The position numbers were made by a program, and so were the translations under genes. Source: Lachnospiraceae bacterium (GTDB taxonomy: Bacteria; Bacillota; Clostridia; Lachnospirales; Anaerotignaceae). From it: a stretch of DNA of 21,318 nucleotides. Every line of letters begins with the position of its first letter. Within the stretch, counting starts at the first letter, position 1. This document shows positions 1 to 8,112 of this stretch, piece by piece. Location of the stretch: contig JAHZEA010000004.1 in NCBI GenBank assembly GCA_019422065.1, positions 160,380-181,697 of the forward strand. The letters run 5' to 3'. The notes below the pieces were generated by a model. The model did not search any database, was not told the origin of the DNA, and saw only the letters and a list, made by a program, of their open reading frames with translations.

Positions 1-1
1 A

Positions 2-925
2 AAGCGTATTTTAACGGCAATTCCTTTACTAATTGTAATATCTTTTGTGTGTTTTGTGTTTATAAATCTTATACCGTCCAATCCAGCGGAAGTTGCTTTA
101 AGAGTAAGACAGGTGCCGATTATTACAGAAGAAGCCATAGCAGAGGTTGAAGCTGAATTGGGACTGGATAAGCCGTATTTTGTAAGATATATAACATGGC
201 TTTTTGACTGCCTGCACGGTGATTTTGGTATTAGTTATGTTAATCCAAGCAGAACGGTGGCGGGAGAGCTTGCAAGATGTCTTCCTGCTACTTTGCAGTT
301 AGCCGGCGCTTCGCTTATTATGGTAATTTTGTTAAGCATACCAATAGGATTTTTGTGTGCCGTTTATAAAGACGGAATATTTGACAAAGTTATGCGCGGT
401 TTAGTTTTTATAACCACTGCAATGCCGCCTTATTGGGTGGGTCTGCTTCTAATGTGGCTTATCTCAATAAAATTGGATTTATTGCCTACAAGCGGAAATG
501 GTTCATGGCAGCATTTAATACTTCCGGCATTTACAGTTTCATTAAGTTATATTTCAACTTATATAAGGCTTATACGCAACAACATGCTTGAAAATATGAA
601 GCAGGATTATGTTTTGTACGCTAATGTACGAGGATTGCCTCAAAAACTGATTTTAATAAAACATATATTAAAAAATTCAATGCACACATGTATAGTAGCT
701 ATTGGTATGAGCATACCGCAGCTTATATCAGGTACAATAGTTGTTGAAAATGTGTTTGCTTGGCCGGGTTTAGGAACGCTTTGTATAAGCTCTATTTTTA
801 ACAGGGATTATCCTGTAATACAAACTTATGTATTGTTAATAGGTGTGTTATTTGTTTTATTTAACCTTTTATTTGATATACTTCAAACAATATCAGACCC
901 AAGAATGAGAAAGGAAGGCATGTGA
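2..925 (+). CDS. nikB: Nickel/opine-type ABC transporter permease, NikB-like (5' end outside window)
   Basis: Inner-membrane permease of a nickel or metallophore/peptide-class ABC importer (binding-protein-dependent transport family 1). The reading frame is already open at base 2 with residues KRILTAIPLL, the usual first membrane helix of NikB/DppB proteins, so only a few N-terminal codons are missing. The GTG at 47 is internal, not the start. Several hydrophobic segments follow. The C-terminal part (FAWPGLG, then FNRDYPVIQ, then DPRM) closely follows E. coli NikB as I remember it, more closely than DppB or OppB. The central RNNMLE...ANVRGLP stretch is the permease EAA-loop region that contacts the ATPases. 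The stop overlaps the next gene's start (TGATG). A nikA-type binding protein would be expected upstream, outside the window. Cargo could be Ni, a metal-opine complex or a small peptide; the NikB-type assignment is stronger than the substrate. Confidence 0.85.
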   Translation, partial: KRILTAIPLLIVISFVCFVFINLIPSNPAEVALRVRQVPIITEEAIAEVEAELGLDKPYFVRYITWLFDCLHGDFGISYVNPSRTVAGELARCLPATLQLAGASLIMVILLSIPIGFLCAVYKDGIFDKVMRGLVFITTAMPPYWVGLLLMWLISIKLDLLPTSGNGSWQHLILPAFTVSLSYISTYIRLIRNNMLENMKQDYVLYANVRGLPQKLILIKHILKNSMHTCIVAIGMSIPQLISGTIVVENVFAWPGLGTLCISSIFNRDYPVIQTYVLLIGVLFVLFNLLFDILQTISDPRMRKEGM

Positions 926-1749
926 TGTTTAGAAGATTTATTAAAAACAAAACAGCTGTAGGAACAGTAGCTCTTGTGCTTATAATAGCTATTTTGGGAA
1001 TATTGGCTCCTGTTATTGCACCTAATGACCCGTATAAGACAGACATTATAAATAAATTTGCATCATTTAGCTGGCAGTATCCTTTTGGAACAGACAATTT
1101 AGGGCGCTGCATACTTTCAAGAATGCTTTACGGCATACGGCCTACTTTAGGTCTTGCTGTTTTAACTATGTTAGGTACAATCGGTTTAGGAGCATTAATG
1201 GGGCTTTTAGCCGGTTACTTCAGAGGAGTAATAGAAGAAGTAATTATGCGAGTAGTAGATGTTATGCTTTCTTTCCCGAGTCAGGTAATGGTATTTGCTG
1301 TTGTTGCTTTGCTGGGTGTTAATGTTCAAAATGTTATACTGGCCAATGTTTTTATTAAATGGGCATGGTATGCCAGAATGATTAGAACAGGTGTTATGCA
1401 GTACAGAGAGCGAAATTTTATACAGTTTTCACGCTGTGTAGGCACTCCGGAACGCTTTATACTTATAAGACATCTTATACCGTCAATAGCCGCTGATTTG
1501 GCTGTTTTATCTTCTTTAGATGTTGGGTGGGCAATAATAAATATTTCTACATTATCATTTTTAGGTTTAGGTGTACAGGCGCCTACACCGGAATGGGGTG
1601 CTATGCTTAATGAGGCCAAAAATGTACTTACAAGCAATCCAACACAGATGATTATACCTGGAATAGCCATTGTTATACTTGTTTCAGCTTTTAATCTTAT
1701 GGGAGATGCTTTAAGGGATGTACTTGACCCAAAGGAGGTTGCAGAATGA
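925..1749 (+). CDS. nikC: Nickel/opine-type ABC transporter permease, NikC-like
   Basis: Second permease of the importer, pairing with the NikB-like subunit in the membrane. It begins with a short cytoplasmic stretch and a first helix (residues about 12-34), then a conserved loop (YPFGTDNLGR) that is standard in the NikC/DppC family. The permease core carries the SFLGLGVQAPTPEWGAML signature near the C-terminus. Length (274 aa) matches NikC. A GTG at 922 is also possible, but ATG 925 has better spacing (6 bases) from the AAGGAAGG at 911-918 and gives a TGATG overlap with nikB. The stop overlaps nikD as ATGA. Co-translation with its neighbours indicates one complex of NikB, NikC, NikD and NikE. 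Confidence 0.88.
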   Translation: MFRRFIKNKTAVGTVALVLIIAILGILAPVIAPNDPYKTDIINKFASFSWQYPFGTDNLGRCILSRMLYGIRPTLGLAVLTMLGTIGLGALMGLLAGYFRGVIEEVIMRVVDVMLSFPSQVMVFAVVALLGVNVQNVILANVFIKWAWYARMIRTGVMQYRERNFIQFSRCVGTPERFILIRHLIPSIAADLAVLSSLDVGWAIINISTLSFLGLGVQAPTPEWGAMLNEAKNVLTSNPTQMIIPGIAIVILVSAFNLMGDALRDVLDPKEVAE

Positions 1750-2564
1750 AGCCAGTATTGAAAGTTGAGGATTTATCGGTAATTTTAAACAGTAAAAAAT
1801 CAGGAAAGGTATTGGTTAATAATTCGGATTTTGAAGTTTATCCGGGTGAGTGTCTTGGAATACTTGGAGAATCAGGAAGCGGTAAAAGCATGACGGTAAA
1901 GTCGTTCCTTGGACTTTTGGATAAACAGTTTACTGCAAAAGGAAGCGCATGGTTTGAAGGTAAAAATCTTATGCAGGAAGGAAAAGAAAGTCTTAGGTCA
2001 ATACGCGGAAAAGAAATATCAATGGTTCTGCAAAACCCTATGACATGCTTTGATCCGCTTTATCGTATAGGAAATCAAATGGCTGAAACATTTGCTACCC
2101 ACACAAAATGGTCATCGAAAGAAATACGTGAAAACTCAATAGATATTTTAAAAAGAATGCATATAAGAAACCCTGAAGAAGTTTTGGAAAAATATCCTCA
2201 CCAGTTATCCGGCGGAATGCTTCAGCGTATAATGATTGGTCTTGCTGTTTCGCTTAAACCTAAACTTTTAATAGCTGATGAACCTACCACGGCTATTGAT
2301 TCCATTACACAGCATGAGATACTTAATGCTTTTTTGGAAATTAAAGAACAGCATAACACGGCAATGATATTTATATCCCATGATTTAGGTGCAATATCCA
2401 AAGTGGCTGATAAAATTATTGTTATGAATAAAGGTCAGATAGTAGACAGGGGAGATTTTCACCACATACTGCACCATGCCAAAGACAGCTATACAAGACT
2501 TCTTATAGAAAAAAGGAATGCTGTTTTAAACAGGTATCAACAGGTGTTGGGAGGTGCTGTATGA
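1746..2564 (+). CDS. nikD: ABC transporter ATP-binding protein, NikD-like
   Basis: Cytoplasmic ATPase that powers the importer. Walker A is GESGSGKS at residues 41-48, the Q-loop Gln is near 96 (VLQNPM), the ABC signature LSGG is at 154-157, and Walker B runs LLIADEP at about 174-180. At 272 aa it lacks the long C-terminal extension found in oligopeptide-type DppD/OppD, which favours the short nickel/opine group (NikD, CntD). A strong AAAGGAGG lies 8 bases before the ATG, and the ATGA overlap with nikC suggests coupled translation. The first methionine is the only well-placed start. Substrate is inferred from the operon as a whole. Confidence 0.87.
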   Translation: MKPVLKVEDLSVILNSKKSGKVLVNNSDFEVYPGECLGILGESGSGKSMTVKSFLGLLDKQFTAKGSAWFEGKNLMQEGKESLRSIRGKEISMVLQNPMTCFDPLYRIGNQMAETFATHTKWSSKEIRENSIDILKRMHIRNPEEVLEKYPHQLSGGMLQRIMIGLAVSLKPKLLIADEPTTAIDSITQHEILNAFLEIKEQHNTAMIFISHDLGAISKVADKIIVMNKGQIVDRGDFHHILHHAKDSYTRLLIEKRNAVLNRYQQVLGGAV

Positions 2565-3355
2565 TTGAAATTAAAAATGTAAACGTAAGTTTTAAAAGTG
2601 AAATACAGAAAAAAATATTTGGTACTGAAAGAGTGCAGGTACTACATGATATTAGTATTAATATACCTGAAGGGAGATGCCTTGGTATATTAGGAGAGTC
2701 AGGAAGCGGAAAATCTACTATAGGTCGTGTTATATGCGGTTTGCTTAAGCCTGACAGTGGTGATATTTTGTTAAACGGAGTTTCCGTTTATAATTCAAGA
2801 ACAGGGAAAAAGAATCTTCAAAAAAAGCTGAGTGTTGTTTTTCAGGATTATACTACATCGGCAAATCCGCGGTTCAGGATAAAAGATGTATTAATGGAGG
2901 GAATACGAGCAAAAGAACGCAAAGGTAAAAAAGTAAAAGATATAAACAATGAACTTGAACGCCTTTTAGCATTGGTAGGTCTTGACAATTCTTATTTAAA
3001 CAGATTTCCTCACGAGCTTTCCGGCGGTCAGCTGCAAAGGGTATGTATAGCTAGAGCGGTAGCATGTGAACCTGAAATAATATTGTTTGATGAGGCAATA
3101 TCATCATTAGATGCCCATACACAGGTGCAGGGAATGGATGTACTGCTTGAACTTAAAGATAAATTAAATCTTACTTATGTTTTTATTACCCATGACCTTA
3201 CCTCTGTAACTTATTTATGCGATGATGTTATGTTTTTGTACAAAGGCAGGATAACGGACTATCAGGAAGTAAAGAATTTGTCACGGACAAAAGACGAATA
3301 TGCACGAAAGCTCCTTGAATCTATTATTACGTATGATTCAGAAGAAACGGCTTAA
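2561..3355 (+). CDS. nikE: ABC transporter ATP-binding protein, NikE-like
   Basis: Second ATPase of the importer, partner of NikD. Walker A GESGSGKS is at residues 45-52, the Q-loop VFQD at 93-96, LSGGQLQR at 153-160, Walker B at about 173-178 and the H-loop His at 211. The Walker B continues DEAISSLD where most oligopeptide ATPases have DEP; E. coli NikE has DEAVSNLD at this point as I recall it, which supports a NikE-type rather than DppF-type subunit. Length (264 aa) also fits NikE. It overlaps nikD by four bases (ATGA), with GGGAGG upstream. It is the last gene of the operon; a hairpin follows at 3445-3493. Confidence 0.88.
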   Translation: MIEIKNVNVSFKSEIQKKIFGTERVQVLHDISINIPEGRCLGILGESGSGKSTIGRVICGLLKPDSGDILLNGVSVYNSRTGKKNLQKKLSVVFQDYTTSANPRFRIKDVLMEGIRAKERKGKKVKDINNELERLLALVGLDNSYLNRFPHELSGGQLQRVCIARAVACEPEIILFDEAISSLDAHTQVQGMDVLLELKDKLNLTYVFITHDLTSVTYLCDDVMFLYKGRITDYQEVKNLSRTKDEYARKLLESIITYDSEETA

Positions 3356-3444
3356 TAATTTCAAAATATTGATAATGCAGAATTAAGAATAAATAAAATT
3401 TATAAATTAAGAAAATAATTTTTTTTTCTGTAGTATTAAAATCT

Positions 3445-3493
3445 AAAGCGGAGGAAAAGGCTGCATAAATAGAGCTTGTATATCTCCGCTTTT
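3445..3493 (+). terminator. Probable intrinsic terminator after nikE
   Basis: Arms AAAGCGGAG (3445-3453) and CTCCGCTTT (3484-3492) are perfectly complementary, with a 30-base loop and a short T stretch. The long loop makes it weaker than a classical terminator, but the placement 90 bases after the nik stop and before a convergent gene fits. Confidence 0.55.
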
Positions 3494-3527
3494 AATATTA
3501 ATACCAATATTTAACTGTGTAATTGTG

Positions 3528-3574
3528 AAAAAAATTAGCTTAAAAAGCTTAATATGCTTAATTAAGCTTTTTAA
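3528..3574 (-). terminator. Intrinsic terminator of the first GntR gene
   Basis: Perfect 14-base arms TTAAAAAGCTTAAT (3540-3553) and its complement (3561-3574) with a 7-base loop lie just past the stop of the minus-strand regulator. On the minus strand the stem is followed by a run of seven T (complement of 3528-3534). Its AT-rich symmetry may also help stop reading from the nik side. Confidence 0.7.
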
Positions 3575-3582
3575 ATTTAGTA

Positions 3583-4218
3583 TTATTTATAGGTAACTCC
3601 ATAATGGCTAATGAGAGTTTGTTTTATACCATCTAAGTCATGAGCTTTAATACATTTAACAATGTTTAAATGGTCAGAAATACCTTTATGCATATTGTCG
3701 ATATTTCTGTCACTTTCAGCAAAATAGAAAATAGGTATAGGTATTATACAAATATCTTTATATATAGAAATAAGATATTTATTATTTGTTTTATACATAT
3801 AATAATCATGAACCTTTCTATTTGCAACAAGATATTCTTCAAAATCTTCTTTTCCGCAGGCTAATACCATATCATTAATAAGATGTTCCTGTTCCTTAAA
3901 ATCTTCTTCAGTATACTTATTAATCATTAGCTGTATAGCAAATTCCTGAAGGTTAACAAGCACTTGGTAAATTTCATTTATTTCTTCATCAGTGAATTTA
4001 TTTACATAAAAGCCTTTATGAGGAATTTTATGTATAATCCCTTCAGAGCTTAATTTAATTAGTGCTTCTCTAACGGGAGTAAGACTCACACCGAATTTTT
4101 CTGAAATTTGTGCTTCTGTCAATCTGTCGCCTGGCAACAATTCAGCATTAACAATCATTTTTGTTATCCTATCATAAACCTGATCTTTTAATAAATTTCC
4201 TTGAATTTTTTCTGACAT
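3583..4218 (-). CDS. GntR family transcriptional regulator, FCD domain (module A)
   Basis: DNA-binding one-component regulator. Residues about 8-74 form a GntR winged helix-turn-helix with the usual LTPVREAL recognition-helix motif (46-53). Residues about 78-208 are an FCD ligand-binding domain with three well-spaced histidines (137, 183, 205), the pattern that binds a metal and an organic-acid ligand in this family. Length (211 aa) is typical. The start is preceded by AGGTGG. Its own promoter (TTGACA/TAAATT) contains a 16-base palindrome, and the same core lies in front of the decarboxylase-like gene and the dehydratase operon. This makes it the likely autoregulated repressor of both (inference). 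The ligand is probably the substrate or an intermediate of that pathway. Confidence 0.9.
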   Translation of the reverse strand: MSEKIQGNLLKDQVYDRITKMIVNAELLPGDRLTEAQISEKFGVSLTPVREALIKLSSEGIIHKIPHKGFYVNKFTDEEINEIYQVLVNLQEFAIQLMINKYTEEDFKEQEHLINDMVLACGKEDFEEYLVANRKVHDYYMYKTNNKYLISIYKDICIIPIPIFYFAESDRNIDNMHKGISDHLNIVKCIKAHDLDGIKQTLISHYGVTYK

Positions 4219-4262
4219 TACGCACCACCTGTAATTCTAATTAAAATTATAAATATAAGCTT

Positions 4263-4291
4263 AATTTATATTATATATAATATTTTGTCAA
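4263..4291 (-). promoter_or_regulatory. Promoter of the module A GntR gene
   Basis: On the minus strand, TTGACA (complement of 4286-4291) and TAAATT (complement of 4263-4268) are separated by exactly 17 bases. The -35 is perfect and the -10 matches 4 of 6. The spacer is occupied by the 4268-4283 palindrome, so a bound protein would block polymerase. Confidence 0.6.
4268..4283. promoter_or_regulatory. Operator candidate A1 (ATTATATATAAT core)
   Basis: Perfect 16-base palindrome ATATTATATATAATAT filling the promoter spacer of the GntR gene. The 12-base core ATTATATATAAT recurs at 5336-5347 and 5844-5855, both upstream of module A genes. This is interpreted as the autoregulatory site of the adjacent GntR protein. 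AT-rich DNA produces such words by chance, but not usually as long perfect palindromes sited on promoters. Confidence 0.55.
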
Positions 4292-4312
4292 TGAATTCTT
4301 TTTTAAAAATGC

Positions 4313-4355
4313 AAAAAAACTGCTCCCATAACATAAAGTGTGGTTATGGGAGCAG
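4313..4355 (-). terminator. Strong intrinsic terminator of the decarboxylase-like gene
   Basis: Thirteen-base perfect arms CTGCTCCCATAAC (4320-4332) and GTTATGGGAGCAG (4343-4355) with a 10-base loop are followed on the minus strand by seven T (complement of 4313-4319). It sits 50 bases past the stop of the decarboxylase-like gene and separates its transcript from the GntR gene. Confidence 0.9.
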
Positions 4356-4405
4356 TAAATAGGGCTGACTGTAATAGCTTGCTTGTGCAGAATTTGTGTT
4401 AAATA

Positions 4406-5305
4406 TCACTCAGTTTTTTCATTAAAGTCATAGTCAACAATATGGCCGTAAATTGTAAAGCCAAGTGGTGTGAAATATGAAGCTGTAATTTCAACTGGTT
4501 TAAGGAGCTGATGTTCTTCTGCTACAGAGTCAAAGAAATCCAATTTTGTATCTGTGCATTCCCAACAATCCCCATACCAAGTATCCATAACATTGTGAAT
4601 GACTTTGTGAACTAAGTGGTCTTTGTAACCCATCTTTATATCAGGATAAATAAGAAGATTGTGTGTTGGAATAAGTACATCAGGATGCATATCATCAGGA
4701 TGAATTGGTTTATCAAGTGTAGTAACACCATGAATAAGTTTTTCCATATGTGATGAACAAACAGCACCTATTTTAAATCCTTTTTCGAATTTAGGGAAAT
4801 ATGGATTTAAGTCATTCATATGATGTTTTTCAAATGACGTGTGAACTTCTCCGATTTTTTTAGGAGCTCCCATAATCCAGCCTCTGAGAAGTGAATAATC
4901 CTTATTTACCCAGAAATATACGTATATTTTGGTTTCTTCACCTTTAAATCTGCATCTGACTTCTATATATGCCTCTGTAAAAAGACAGCGTTCAGGAAGT
5001 TCATACAAAAATTCAGCATCTCTTTCTACAATAGATTCATACGAATTAAAATGAAGTACACAACCTCCTGGATTTTCTAAAGATGGTTCAAATGGATAGG
5101 GCAAGAATTTCTTTACTGCTTCTGGGTCAGCTTTATAAACAATAACCATTTCTTCGCCACAAAAATGATATGGCGGTTCACCTAAAACATTGCCTTTTCC
5201 GCTTGGAGTTAATGGATAAGAATAGCCGCCTTCAAGTTTAGCGGTTTCCAGCTTTCCTTTTAAATCATAACCGTCTGCTAAATACTCTGCTCTTATTGGT
5301 GCCAT
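4406..5305 (-). CDS. Acetoacetate decarboxylase superfamily enzyme
   Basis: Cytoplasmic Schiff-base enzyme of the acetoacetate decarboxylase (ADC) superfamily. The GAPKK motif puts adjacent lysines at residues 149-150, matching the Lys pair of clostridial ADC, one of which forms the imine with a keto acid. The FTEAYIEV stretch carries a Glu (111) of the kind seen in the active-site barrel. At 299 aa it is longer than C. acetobutylicum ADC (244 aa), mainly through an N-terminal extension. No CoA-transferase or other solvent-pathway gene is near, so acetone formation is doubtful. Other superfamily members act as aldolase-dehydratases or decarboxylate other keto acids. Start: ATG 5 bases after AAAGGAGGT. 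A perfect 26-base palindrome lies just upstream. It probably works with the divergent dehydratase operon. Confidence 0.82.
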   Translation of the reverse strand: MAPIRAEYLADGYDLKGKLETAKLEGGYSYPLTPSGKGNVLGEPPYHFCGEEMVIVYKADPEAVKKFLPYPFEPSLENPGGCVLHFNSYESIVERDAEFLYELPERCLFTEAYIEVRCRFKGEETKIYVYFWVNKDYSLLRGWIMGAPKKIGEVHTSFEKHHMNDLNPYFPKFEKGFKIGAVCSSHMEKLIHGVTTLDKPIHPDDMHPDVLIPTHNLLIYPDIKMGYKDHLVHKVIHNVMDTWYGDCWECTDTKLDFFDSVAEEHQLLKPVEITASYFTPLGFTIYGHIVDYDFNEKTE

Positions 5306-5328
5306 AATGTACCTCCTTTGTTAAATAC

Positions 5329-5354
5329 ATAATATATTATATATAATATATTAT
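5329..5354. promoter_or_regulatory. Operator candidate A2, perfect 26-base palindrome
   Basis: Every base from 5329 to 5354 pairs with its mirror position about a centre between 5341 and 5342. The stretch holds the ATTATATATAAT core (5336-5347) and lies 24 bases upstream of the decarboxylase-like start codon, overlapping a possible minus-strand -10 TATAAT (complement of 5350-5355). Bases 5332-5353 are identical to 5840-5861 in front of the dehydratase operon. Likely binding site of the module A GntR protein. Confidence 0.62.
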
Positions 5355-5807
5355 AAAAATGATTAATGCAATACAAATTTTAAATATTTTTTGGTATTTG
5401 CATGTGATGGACAATGTGTTGAAATATTATATGACTTCTATATTAAAAAGAAAAATTAATACATGGGATAAGTGATTTAAAAATAATATTCATAAATACT
5501 GTTATATTTATATACTGTTTTTTATTTTGATTTCAATTCTTTATTTAAAATCACTATTGAATTAATAAAAATGCTTTGTTTGCTTGATTTTTAAATGTTG
5601 AATACTTGAAATTTAAGAGTTTTCAAAACTTTAAAGGGCCTAATAGACAAAGTTTTAATTGCTGTATTTGATATAGAAAATACAAGTTCTTTAAATTTAA
5701 GAAAATATTATCACATTAAATTTTCAAAATGAATATTTAATTTTTACAAATTCAACATCCAAAATATATCATATTGTAACAAAAAAGAACATAAAACAAA
5801 AAATACG

Positions 5808-5836
5808 TTGACTAAGAGAATGTAGAGGAATAAAAT
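5808..5836 (+). promoter_or_regulatory. Promoter of the dehydratase-transporter-hydrolase operon
   Basis: TTGACT (5808-5813) and TAAAAT (5831-5836), each 5 of 6 to consensus, are spaced by 17 bases. Transcription would start near 5843, inside operator candidate A3, leaving a leader of roughly 420 bases before the dehydratase start codon. Confidence 0.55.
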
Positions 5837-5839
5837 AAT

Positions 5840-5859
5840 ATATATTATATATAATATAT
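5840..5859. promoter_or_regulatory. Operator candidate A3 at the predicted start of transcription
   Basis: Perfect 20-base palindrome with core ATTATATATAAT (5844-5855), directly after the -10 box. It shares 22 identical bases with the A2 site (5332-5353 against 5840-5861). The position is typical for a repressor that blocks initiation or early elongation. Together with A1 and A2 it suggests one regulon for the whole of module A. Confidence 0.62.
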
Positions 5860-6265
5860 TAATTTTTAGAGCGGTGACTGACAAGAAGGGAAGTGAATGA
5901 TATAATGTTTAATAAGCTTATGCTAAAAAACATTAGATGCAGATGTTATGATGAACAGAATACGGTAAGTAGAAAAGAGATTTTGGAAATTTGGTTTAAA
6001 CTGTACTTTTAATGCAACAAAATTGGGTTTTAGTGTTGCACAGCTACTACATTTGGTTAAGTAAAGGCAGAGCACCAATTAATTTAGCGAACAATTTTGC
6101 ATTACAGATAATTATTTCAATGTAAAAGCCTATCAATAATATTGTAAATAGCTACATGGATGATTGATATTCAAACAAATATTATCGTAATGAAAATGGT
6201 GTACAATATCTTCCAAAATTCAATTTGGACGATATTGGAATAATACAAAAGGAGGCTAGTCTTAT

Positions 6266-7972
6266 ATGTGCAATAATTGTTTTAGCGAAGAAGAAAAGAA
6301 GAAGCTAAGAAGCCAGAGCATTTTAAAGAGAGAAGAATGGAGCGATATAAGATCTGAGTTTAAGGGCATGGGGTATAGTGATGATGACCTTGAAAGACCA
6401 ATAATAGGTATTGCAAATACTTGGAATGAAATTAATCCTGGTCATACGAACCTTAGAATGCTTGCAGAACAGGTAAAAAGAGGTATATATCGTGCTGGCG
6501 GTACACCGGCGGAGTTTGGAACAATAGGTATTTGCGACGGACCTCCTACAGGAAATGAGGGCATGCACTTTGTATTGCCGCATAGAGAGCTTATTGCAGA
6601 TAGTATTGAAGTTATGGTAGAGGCCAACAGACTTGATGGTATTGTTTTAATGGGTTCATGTGACAAGATTGTGCCTGCATTGCTTATGGTAGCTGCAAGA
6701 CTTAATATTCCCGCTATTGTTTTAAATGGTGGTCCTATGTTAAGTGGTCCTATGTTTAATGGAAGAAAATCTGACTGTGTTTCGCCTGTAGAGGCTCTTG
6801 GAATGATGTCTATTGGTGAATGTACATATGAACAGTTATGCGATGTTGAGGATACATGTATGCCAACTTGCGGCTCATGTGCATATTTAGGCACTGCCAA
6901 TACAATGTGCTGTCTTTCAGAGGCTTTAGGATTGACGCTTTCAGGAACATCAATGATTCCGGCTGTTTACAATGACAGAGTAAGAGCTGCTTTTAAAACA
7001 GGTGAAACAATAGTTGACTTAGTAAGAAAAAATGTAACTGTAGATAAAATTATTACAAAAAAATCTCTCGAAAATGCAGTAAGAGTTCTTTTTGCAATAG
7101 GCGGTTCCACAAATGCAGCGCTCCATCTTCCTGCTATTGCATACGAGGCGGGTATAGAGCCTAAATTTGTTCTTGACACTATTGATAAATTGTCATATGA
7201 AAATCCGCCATTGTTGCTTAAAGTTAATCCATCTTCAGAATATGATGTTACTGATTTCTATTTCTCTGGCGGTGTGCCTCAGATTATGAAGGAAATTAAA
7301 CATATGTTAAATCTTGACTGTATTACAGTTGATGGAAAAACAATAGGAGAAATTATTGATACATACAGAAACAAATATGGTGCGCCTGATAGAAATATTT
7401 TAAGAAGTGTTGAAAATCCGTTTTCAACTGTAAGCAGTCTTTCAGTTATGAGAGGTAATCTTGCACCTGATTCAGGTATTGCAAAGCCAAATTCAACTAG
7501 TGTTTCTTCATTTACAGGAGAAGCTATTGTATTTAATTCTGAAGAAGAATGTAATGAGGCTGTATTCAAAAATGAGGTTAAACCTGGACAAGTTATTGTT
7601 ATCAGATATGAAGGCCCTAAAGGCGGTCCGGGAATGAGAGAAATGTATAAAGCTCTTAAATTGCTTAAAGGACAGCATTTAGATGATAAAACAGCTTTAA
7701 TTACAGACGGGAGATTTTCTGGAACAAATAACGGATGTTTTGTAGGTCATATTTCACCTGAGGCCGCAGAAGGAGGGCCAATTGCTATTGTTGAAAATGG
7801 CGATATGATTACTATCGATTTTGAAAAGAGAGATGTTCACCTTCATTTGTCTGATGAAGAAATTAAAGAAAGGCTGAAACATTGGTCTTATAAGCCTAAA
7901 AAACTTAAAGGTTATTTAGCAAGATATGCTAAGCTTGCTAAGTCAGCAGATAAAGGCGGAATTGTAGAATAA
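6266..7972 (+). CDS. IlvD/Edd family dehydratase (dihydroxy-acid dehydratase-like)
   Basis: Iron-sulfur dehydratase that turns a 2,3-dihydroxy (or sugar) acid into a 2-keto-3-deoxy acid. Family blocks in order: WNEINPGH (about 53-60), GSCDK with Cys132, PTCGSCAYLGTANTM with Cys202 and Cys205, GGSTNAALHL, RYEGPKGGPGMREM and LITDGRFSGTNNG. The NPGH form in place of NPC(N/H) also occurs, as I recall, in archaeal and clostridial DHADs. Length (568 aa) is normal. No other branched-chain amino acid gene is present; the neighbours are a zwitterion transporter and a hydrolase, so a catabolic role on another hydroxy acid is more likely than valine/isoleucine synthesis (inference). The start is fixed by AAAAGGAGG 10 bases upstream. 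Divergent from typical clostridial IlvD at GPPTGNEGM, where AMGHEGM is usual. Confidence 0.85.
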   Translation: MCNNCFSEEEKKKLRSQSILKREEWSDIRSEFKGMGYSDDDLERPIIGIANTWNEINPGHTNLRMLAEQVKRGIYRAGGTPAEFGTIGICDGPPTGNEGMHFVLPHRELIADSIEVMVEANRLDGIVLMGSCDKIVPALLMVAARLNIPAIVLNGGPMLSGPMFNGRKSDCVSPVEALGMMSIGECTYEQLCDVEDTCMPTCGSCAYLGTANTMCCLSEALGLTLSGTSMIPAVYNDRVRAAFKTGETIVDLVRKNVTVDKIITKKSLENAVRVLFAIGGSTNAALHLPAIAYEAGIEPKFVLDTIDKLSYENPPLLLKVNPSSEYDVTDFYFSGGVPQIMKEIKHMLNLDCITVDGKTIGEIIDTYRNKYGAPDRNILRSVENPFSTVSSLSVMRGNLAPDSGIAKPNSTSVSSFTGEAIVFNSEEECNEAVFKNEVKPGQVIVIRYEGPKGGPGMREMYKALKLLKGQHLDDKTALITDGRFSGTNNGCFVGHISPEAAEGGPIAIVENGDMITIDFEKRDVHLHLSDEEIKERLKHWSYKPKKLKGYLARYAKLAKSADKGGIVE

Positions 7973-8112
7973 TAAGATATTAATATTAACGAATATACAA
8001 TTATTTAATAAGAAGAAATATAAAGATTATTGCTATTAATGCGATAGGTATAATTTAAGCTTAAAAATATATTTAAGACATTAATACATGTAATTTTGGC
8101 ACTGGTAACAAT

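Larger units (their letters stand above)
5356..6246. other. Long divergent gap; no intact gene, possible gene relic
   Basis: Very AT-rich. Bases 5356-5807 show no gene-like frame. A promoter and operator sit at 5808-5861. From about 5905 to 6130 there are broken coding-like stretches. One is a 35-codon frame at 5905-6012 (MFNKLMLKNI...). Another, shifted in frame, reads GLNCTFNATKLGFSVAQ and looks faintly like a helix-turn-helix, then stops. This could be a decayed regulator gene or simply a 420-base untranslated leader. No T-box core, known riboswitch motif or terminator-type hairpin was recognised. Confidence 0.35.

Noticed and set aside
5843..6265. T-box or other amino-acid riboswitch before the IlvD-like gene
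   Set aside because: No T-box core motif, specifier stem or terminator hairpin could be recognised in the leader.
6416..6460. Missing first iron-sulfur cysteine in the dehydratase (NPGH instead of NPC)
   Set aside because: The NPGH form is, as I recall it, normal in archaeal and clostridial dihydroxy-acid dehydratases; the other cysteines are intact, so it is not evidence of an inactive enzyme.
6442..6900. Long open frame on the minus strand inside the dehydratase gene
   Set aside because: No ribosome site, unlikely composition, and it fully overlaps a well-supported gene; it is a shadow of the coding strand. Other antisense frames in the window were rejected for the same reason.
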